Source of the DNA: CAJXZP01 sp047610145
Lineage (GTDB): Bacteria > Bacteroidota > Bacteroidia > Flavobacteriales_G > Salibacteraceae
Length of the DNA stretch: 10,570 bases
NCBI GenBank assembly: GCA_047610145.1
Contig: JBLFZF010000103.1
Location: 1-10,570, forward strand
Direction of reading: 5' to 3'
Shown one piece after another: positions 6,828 to 10,570 of this stretch. Every line of letters begins with the position of its first letter. Positions within the stretch are counted from its first letter, which is position 1. The translations under genes and the position numbers were made by a program. Below the pieces are notes generated by a model that was not told the DNA's origin, did not search any database, and was given only the letters and a program-made list of their open reading frames with translations.

Positions 6828-7247
6828 ATGAATGAACAATATATTCAAGAACTTCTATTGACTAATAGTTTAAGAAAAACTCCATTTCGAGTGGAGTTAC
6901 TAGAAGTATTTATTAAAAGTAAATTTGGTCTTTCTTTAAAAAACATTAAGGAAAAAATATCCGCTAGTCAGGATAAAGTAACCATCTATAGAACATTAGC
7001 TATTTTCGAGAAAAAAGGAATCATACATAAAGTTCCAAATACAAATGATGTCTCCAAATACGCTTTATGTCCTGAGGTGTGTTCGGAAAAAGCACATGAA
7101 CATAATCATGCTCATTTCATTTGCATTAAATGTGAAAATACTTTTTGCATGAATGAGATTGAACTACCTGAATTAAAAAAAATCAAAGGGTATAAGGTTA
7201 AAAAATCAAGTCTCACCTTGGAAGGAAATTGCCCTAATTGTATCTAA
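6828..7247 (+). CDS. zur: Fur-family transcriptional regulator, probable Zur
   Basis: A 139-residue protein, the usual Fur-family length. The N-terminal winged helix (about 1-75) includes the recognition helix region DKVTIYRTLAIFEKKGII at 49-66. The C-terminal dimerisation and metal-binding part has HEHNHAHF (H90, H92, H94, H96) and two CxxC pairs (C99/C102 and C135/C138), the structural zinc site of the family. Additional cysteines C81, C85 and C107 are present. Family members bind palindromic operators when metal-loaded and repress uptake genes. Zinc, rather than iron, manganese or peroxide, is inferred from the gene set around it (COG0523 GTPases, DUF1826, His-rich ABC permease). It is the only plus-strand gene here, divergent from the receptor. 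A -7-like TAGCTTTG lies at 6813-6820 but without a good -33, so its own promoter is uncertain. It ends 19 bp before the converging gene, with no hairpin between. Confidence 0.9.
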   Translation: MNEQYIQELLLTNSLRKTPFRVELLEVFIKSKFGLSLKNIKEKISASQDKVTIYRTLAIFEKKGIIHKVPNTNDVSKYALCPEVCSEKAHEHNHAHFICIKCENTFCMNEIELPELKKIKGYKVKKSSLTLEGNCPNCI

Positions 7248-7266
7248 GGATGAGGAATAAACAAGT

Positions 7267-7935
7267 CTATTTTGCAGGAATCGCTTTGTGCAAAATATAG
7301 TAGTACTCCTCCGGGTCATCATAATTCAATTTTAACACCCCTTGAAACCTTCTAAAGTCATCCATTCTATATCGTTTTTTTTTCTCTGGGTATAGACTCA
7401 TGACGGAAGCGGGACTAGCTTTTCCACAAAAAAAACAAGAAGCAAAAGGATTGGCAGACAATGCTAATAAGTTTCCACTTTCGTCAAATGGAATCACATA
7501 ACCTTCGATAATTACTTTTTTTCCATCAATAGCTTTCAATCTCTTTGGAAAAACAGGGGAGTATATTTCCATGCTTAATGCTTCGTAATATTTGAGTTGA
7601 TATTCAATATCCTGCAATAAGTTCCAATCTAGAACAATTGGTTTGGTGCTATCATTTGCCAATACAAGGGAAGTTAAACGTTGCTCTAATTTTTTTTCTG
7701 TGTCAGATATATTTACCCAATCAAGAATAATTTCGTCCCACTTATACAAGGAATCATTGACCAAGTAAACTCCATTTGACTTCGCCGCTTCCATCCCTGT
7801 CTTAGTTACTTTTATAGGCTTAGGACTTAAATTATTTTTGATTCCTATTGCATCTAAATTTTCTTCATTTCTGTCGAGGTTAACTATTAAGAATACAAAA
7901 ACGAGTATGATTATTATTTTTATTAAGTGTTTCAT
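7267..7935 (-). CDS. CFFC-motif membrane-anchored protein, DUF3299-like (paralogue 2)
   Basis: The longer frame starts at 7971 inside the permease gene. The ATG at 7935 is chosen because it lies 7 bp after the permease stop and gives a proper N-terminus: MKHLIKI followed by a hydrophobic stretch to residue 20 (signal anchor). The 222-residue product is nearly the same length as its paralogue at 3540-2875. Conserved blocks are NDSLYKWDE (60-68), IYSPVFP, GKKVIIEGYVIPFDE (138-152) and ASCFFCGKASPASV with C167 and C170. Last gene of the ABC transporter cluster, it likely acts with the permease on the periplasmic side of the inner membrane. The arrangement ATPase-permease-DUF3299-like matches known proteobacterial zinc-linked operons, supporting a shared function, but the reaction or substrate is unproven. 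CxxC as zinc ligand or redox pair remains open. Confidence 0.82.
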   Translation of the reverse strand: MKHLIKIIIILVFVFLIVNLDRNEENLDAIGIKNNLSPKPIKVTKTGMEAAKSNGVYLVNDSLYKWDEIILDWVNISDTEKKLEQRLTSLVLANDSTKPIVLDWNLLQDIEYQLKYYEALSMEIYSPVFPKRLKAIDGKKVIIEGYVIPFDESGNLLALSANPFASCFFCGKASPASVMSLYPEKKKRYRMDDFRRFQGVLKLNYDDPEEYYYILHKAIPAK

Positions 7936-7942
7936 ATAATCA

Positions 7943-9220
7943 TTAATTTTCTGATAAAATAGCTGATACATTCATTCGCATCGCTTGCAAAGCTGGAATT
8001 AAAGCAGCCAAAATACCTACCCCAAAAGTGACGAGCAGTAAACCTGCCTCCCCTGCTATTAATCCATTATCAAACTGTAAATTAAAATCATGTTGTGCTT
8101 GATGATTTACAAAATGCAAACCCAAGCGACTCAATGCCCAACCTAATACATAACCAATGAGTGCTAGTAATATTCCTTCGGAAATTAATAAACCAAAAAG
8201 ATGTGTTCGCTTATAGCCAACAGAACGAAGGAGTGCAAGCTCATATTTACGTTCTTTTAAGCGACTATAAAGTCCAAAGAAAACGCTGAAACCTGCCATG
8301 AACATAATACCACCTGCAATCAATTTAAGCGTAGATACTCCCACACCAATCATATAGAAAAGTCGATTAATTTCTAAGGCTGGTAGTACTGCTTGCATGT
8401 TGGTCTGCTCATTAATTAGTCGAGGCATAGTCAAGATGGACCGCTTCGTTTTATATTTTAGAAGGATGGCAGTTATATCCATACTGTCGGCAGTAATGAC
8501 TGATTCATCATGGTGGTCGTGATGATTATGGTCATGACCATCGTGATTATGATTGAGGTCAAGTGTAGTAGCATGTAGGGTGTCAATAGAAGATGGAGCT
8601 TCAGAATGTTCGGTGTGAACTTGCCAAACACTTTCTATATTAGTTAATAATAAATTGTCCAAAACGGTATTTGTCTTTTCCAAAATTCCAACTATAGTAT
8701 AAGCGTGATTATCATGTACATGACCACCTTGAGCTTCTCCGTGTGTTCCAAAGAAGGTAGTCCCAACTGTTAACCCTGTTCTTTGTGCCACGTCGGCACC
8801 AAGCGTGACTTCCATTTTTTTGGAAAAAAGTTTTCCTTCTTTAATTTGAGCATCGTATTTTTTTACATAGTTAGTCGTAGTTCCCAAAATGCGATACCCT
8901 TGATAGGAGTCTCCATAAGCTAAAGGAATAGCTTCTTTAACCATTGGGTTATCCATTATTTTGCGAGCCTCGGCTAAACTAATATTCCCAGTAGGTGCAT
9001 CCAAATGGTAAATCGCAGAAAGCACCAATTGAAGTGGACTACCTTTCGCTCCTATGACTAAGTCAATGTTTTTTAAATCACGACTAAACTTTTGTTCCAA
9101 TTGATGTTCCATCAAAAGCAATAAAGAAATGATACCAACGCCAAATGTCAAAAGACTGATACACAAGGCGGTGTTCAATGGTTTATGAATAATATTTTTC
9201 CAAGCAATTTTTGTAATCAT
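7943..9220 (-). CDS. ABC transporter permease, FtsX/MacB family, with histidine-rich periplasmic loop
   Basis: A 425-residue permease with the four-helix FtsX/LolC/MacB layout: one helix at about 18-36, a large periplasmic domain at 40-285, then helices at about 290-317, 341-366 and 390-411. The cytoplasmic loop has SRLKERKYELALLRSVGY, typical of the family. The periplasmic domain holds FGTHGEAQGGHVHDNHAYTI (157-176; H160, H167, H169, H172) and a loop at 224-237 with eight histidines in 14 residues (HNHDGHDHNHHDHH). The same GTHG...GHVHD...H and VLDNLLLTNIESVWQVH pattern is known from permeases in DUF3299-linked operons of proteobacteria. Such transporters usually drive periplasmic work or lipoprotein extraction and do not import solutes, so direct zinc transport is not assured. 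The His loop probably senses or binds metal. It starts 3 bp after the ATPase stop and ends 7 bp before the CFFC protein, so it is in an operon. Confidence 0.93.
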   Translation of the reverse strand: MITKIAWKNIIHKPLNTALCISLLTFGVGIISLLLLMEHQLEQKFSRDLKNIDLVIGAKGSPLQLVLSAIYHLDAPTGNISLAEARKIMDNPMVKEAIPLAYGDSYQGYRILGTTTNYVKKYDAQIKEGKLFSKKMEVTLGADVAQRTGLTVGTTFFGTHGEAQGGHVHDNHAYTIVGILEKTNTVLDNLLLTNIESVWQVHTEHSEAPSSIDTLHATTLDLNHNHDGHDHNHHDHHDESVITADSMDITAILLKYKTKRSILTMPRLINEQTNMQAVLPALEINRLFYMIGVGVSTLKLIAGGIMFMAGFSVFFGLYSRLKERKYELALLRSVGYKRTHLFGLLISEGILLALIGYVLGWALSRLGLHFVNHQAQHDFNLQFDNGLIAGEAGLLLVTFGVGILAALIPALQAMRMNVSAILSEN

Positions 9221-9223
9221 TGA

Positions 9224-9862
9224 TTAATGAGTTTTAGCTGTGATTGGAAATAATTCAATGCTATTATGGACTTCTTCTTTCAAGCGGTCGTCATGAGTCA
9301 CTATCACCAATGCTGCATTATTATCGCGTGCTTCTTCTAAAAGTAAGTTGATGACATTGCGGCAATTGCTATAATCTAAAGCACTAGTAGGTTCATCGGC
9401 AAGTAATAATTGTGGAGCATTCATAACTGCCCGCCCAATGCTCACTCTTTGTTGTTGTCCCACACTTAACTGATTGGGGTAACGATTCAATGTATCAAAA
9501 ATGCCTAGTCGTTTAGCAATAGTATTTGCTCGATTTTCATTTATTGAATAGGGGGAAATGATAAGATTGTCTAGAACAGAGAGGGATGCTATGAAGTAAT
9601 TTTTTTGATACACTAGCCCGATATGTTCTCCTCGAAACTGGTCCATCTCGGAATTATTCATTTGTGAAATTGGCTTATCATTTATCCAAATTTCTCCTGA
9701 AGTAGGTCGTAGTAATCCAGCCAATAAATGCAGTAAAGTAGTTTTACCACAACCTGATTCACCCAAAATCAGAAGGGATTCTCCAGCATTTACTTCAAAA
9801 TCAGGAAACTGAATTGATGAGCCTTCAGGATATTTATAAGATAACTGTTTTACTTTAATCAT
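9224..9862 (-). CDS. ABC transporter ATP-binding protein, LolD/MacB type
   Basis: A 212-residue single ABC domain with Walker A GESGCGKT at 34-41, a Q-loop glutamine at 86, signature LSVGQQQR at 132-139, Walker B LLLADEPTSALD at 152-163 and switch histidine at 190. The SVGQQQRVSIGRA signature and the size place it in the LolD/MacB/FtsE group that pairs with FtsX-type permeases. It powers the permease encoded 3 bp downstream, from the cytoplasmic face of the inner membrane. The operon includes a His-rich permease and a CFFC protein, so a role in zinc-responsive envelope function is inferred. Upstream lies an 82-bp gap with a hairpin after the carbonic-anhydrase-like gene. Confidence 0.95.
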   Translation of the reverse strand: MIKVKQLSYKYPEGSSIQFPDFEVNAGESLLILGESGCGKTTLLHLLAGLLRPTSGEIWINDKPISQMNNSEMDQFRGEHIGLVYQKNYFIASLSVLDNLIISPYSINENRANTIAKRLGIFDTLNRYPNQLSVGQQQRVSIGRAVMNAPQLLLADEPTSALDYSNCRNVINLLLEEARDNNAALVIVTHDDRLKEEVHNSIELFPITAKTH

Positions 9863-9883
9863 TTGAGGTGAGTTATATTTGAA

Positions 9884-9935
9884 ATTATAGGTAACGACTT
9901 GAAAGTGATTTCACCTTAAGTCGATATCCTATAAT
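9884..9935. terminator. Intergenic hairpin between the CA-like gene and the ABC ATPase gene
   Basis: Outer arms ATTATAGG (9884-9891) and CCTATAAT (9928-9935), middle arms CGACTT (9895-9900) and AAGTCG (9918-9923), and inner TGAAA (9900-9904) with TTTCA (9909-9913) form an interrupted stem. There is no clear T-run after it on the minus strand, so it may be an RNA processing or attenuating structure and not a full terminator. Confidence 0.45.
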
Positions 9936-9944
9936 CAATAATTC

Positions 9945-10442
9945 CTAATTTAAAATAGAGTCTTCTCGGCAAATTAAATCAGAATAAATGTCTTTAAATT
10001 GATGTTCTTCTTTGCTGAATATTTTACCAACAATGGCAATTTCACCAATCATCAAATCACTTAACCCATCTTTTAATTTTTCTATTTTTGTATTTAAAAA
10101 AGAAGAAAGAATTAAGAACTGAGGATTTTGGATTTGCCATGACATCTCTAAATGTTCCTTCTGTAGTTGCACTTGGTTATAAAAATTTTCTAGCCCTCTG
10201 ATGTCAGAAAAGTCTTGGTTGCCTATGGCATCGGAGACGATTTGATTATCATCAGACAATACAAAATAAATTTCTCTAATCCCTTTACTGCAGATCAATT
10301 CCTTAATTTGATTCAACTCATTTTGGGTAAAGGTTAAAGAATTACCAAGAGAGCCATAGAAATAATTCTCATGGTGGAATTTACTTTCAATAATGGACTC
10401 AAGACAGTCCGTAGGACAAATAAAATACAAGCAACTCTTCAT
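9945..10442 (-). CDS. Small protein resembling a degenerate beta-carbonic anhydrase
   Basis: A 165-residue cytoplasmic protein (no signal peptide or membrane helix). Not a clear family match, but the order of elements follows beta-carbonic anhydrase: a first strand with CPTDCLE (9-15) where the enzyme has CxDSR, YFYGSLGNS (27-35) where it has RNAGN, KGIREIYFVLSDDNQIVSDA (53-72) where it has the GVxxIxVxGHxxCG zinc-ligand loop, and EIAIVGKIFSKEEHQFKDIY (134-153) where it has the C-terminal xxGWxYDxxTG strand. The His-x-x-Cys ligands are absent (SDDN instead), so a catalytic zinc site of the normal kind cannot form. It could be a zinc-independent stand-in, a scaffold, or a protein of different function with the same fold. 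Its ATG overlaps the TAA of the preceding gene by one base, so the two are cotranslated. Fold assignment is inference; the gene itself is secure. Confidence 0.8.
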   Translation of the reverse strand: MKSCLYFICPTDCLESIIESKFHHENYFYGSLGNSLTFTQNELNQIKELICSKGIREIYFVLSDDNQIVSDAIGNQDFSDIRGLENFYNQVQLQKEHLEMSWQIQNPQFLILSSFLNTKIEKLKDGLSDLMIGEIAIVGKIFSKEEHQFKDIYSDLICREDSILN

Positions 10443-10570
10443 TATACTGCAGGGCTTGGGTTGTAAGGAAAAGAAGAATGATGCAAATCAATTTTTAATT
10501 CACCATCCATCAATTTGTAACCGAAGGTGTATTCTACTTTTACTTCCTCACCTTCAACGGTAGTAAAAAA
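10442..10570 (-). CDS. NTF2-like protein, SgcJ/EcaC-type (C-terminal fragment, start outside window)
   Basis: The last 42 codons of a gene entering from the right edge, ending with TAA at 10444-10442 and overlapping the next start by one base. The peptide includes VKVEYTFGYKLMDGELKIDL followed by HHSSFP. The pattern YTFxYxxxDGxWxIxxHHSS is the end of NTF2-like fold proteins of the SgcJ/EcaC (DUF4440-related) group, small cytoplasmic or exported proteins of mixed function. Here the usual Trp is Leu. Cotranslation with the carbonic-anhydrase-like gene suggests a functional pair. The function cannot be stated from this fragment. Confidence 0.65.
   Translation of the reverse strand, partial: FFTTVEGEEVKVEYTFGYKLMDGELKIDLHHSSFPYNPSPAV

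Noticed and set aside
7936..7971. N-terminal extension of the CFFC protein (start at 7971)
   Set aside because: It would overlap the permease end by 29 bp and put a polar segment before the signal anchor; the ATG at 7935 gives a normal signal sequence and a length matching the paralogue.
8505..8570. Possible short tandem DNA repeat or CRISPR-like array in the CAT/GTG-rich stretch
   Set aside because: The repetitiveness comes from His/Asp codons of the permease's metal-binding loop; there are no regular repeats with spacers.
10431..10440. GCAACT half-site near the end of the window as a further Zur box
   Set aside because: Only one half of the palindrome is present and it lies inside coding sequence; similar half-sites near 898 and 10167 look like chance.

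Overview
The window comes from an AT-rich member of the Bacteroidota, most likely a marine or saprospiria-like lineage. The supporting signs are a TonB-dependent receptor (TBDR) with an N-terminal carboxypeptidase-regulatory-like domain, a coupled lipoprotein with an acidic run after the lipid cysteine, and a TAnnTTTG-type -7 promoter element. The genus cannot be named from the sequence alone.

Nearly every gene fits one theme: metal, very probably zinc, acquisition and allocation. From the right edge leftwards, one minus-strand cluster holds the tail of an NTF2-like (SgcJ/EcaC-type) protein (10570-10442), a small protein resembling a degenerate beta-carbonic anhydrase (10442-9945), a LolD/MacB-type ABC ATPase (9862-9224), its FtsX/MacB-type permease with a histidine-rich periplasmic loop (9220-7943), and a membrane-anchored CFFC-motif protein (7935-7267). 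A Fur-family regulator, probably Zur, is on the plus strand (6828-7247). Divergent from it is a TonB-dependent receptor (6674-4257) translationally coupled to an acidic lipoprotein (4260-3649). After a strong terminator-like hairpin (3582-3640) come a second CFFC-motif protein (3540-2875), a DUF1826 protein (2827-2189), a ZigA-type COG0523 GTPase (2015-792) and the first 165 codons of a second COG0523 GTPase (497-1).

The divergent regulator/receptor intergenic region holds two copies of the 15-bp palindrome TGCAACT-N-AGTTGCA, 40 bp apart centre to centre. One is the core of a perfect 43-bp palindrome. The two boxes overlap the -33 and -7 elements of the predicted receptor promoter, the layout expected for a zinc-sensing repressor.

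Working model (inference): under zinc limitation the Zur-like repressor lets go. The receptor and lipoprotein then bring metal across the outer membrane. The ABC system and the two CFFC proteins act in the periplasm or inner membrane. The COG0523 GTPases and DUF1826 protein help client enzymes in the cytoplasm. Two stretches fall outside this story: a roughly 170-bp nested palindromic element (555-727), and a 44-codon relic of the C-terminus of another protein (2188-2045), which resembles the end of a DUF5916-type outer-membrane protein.
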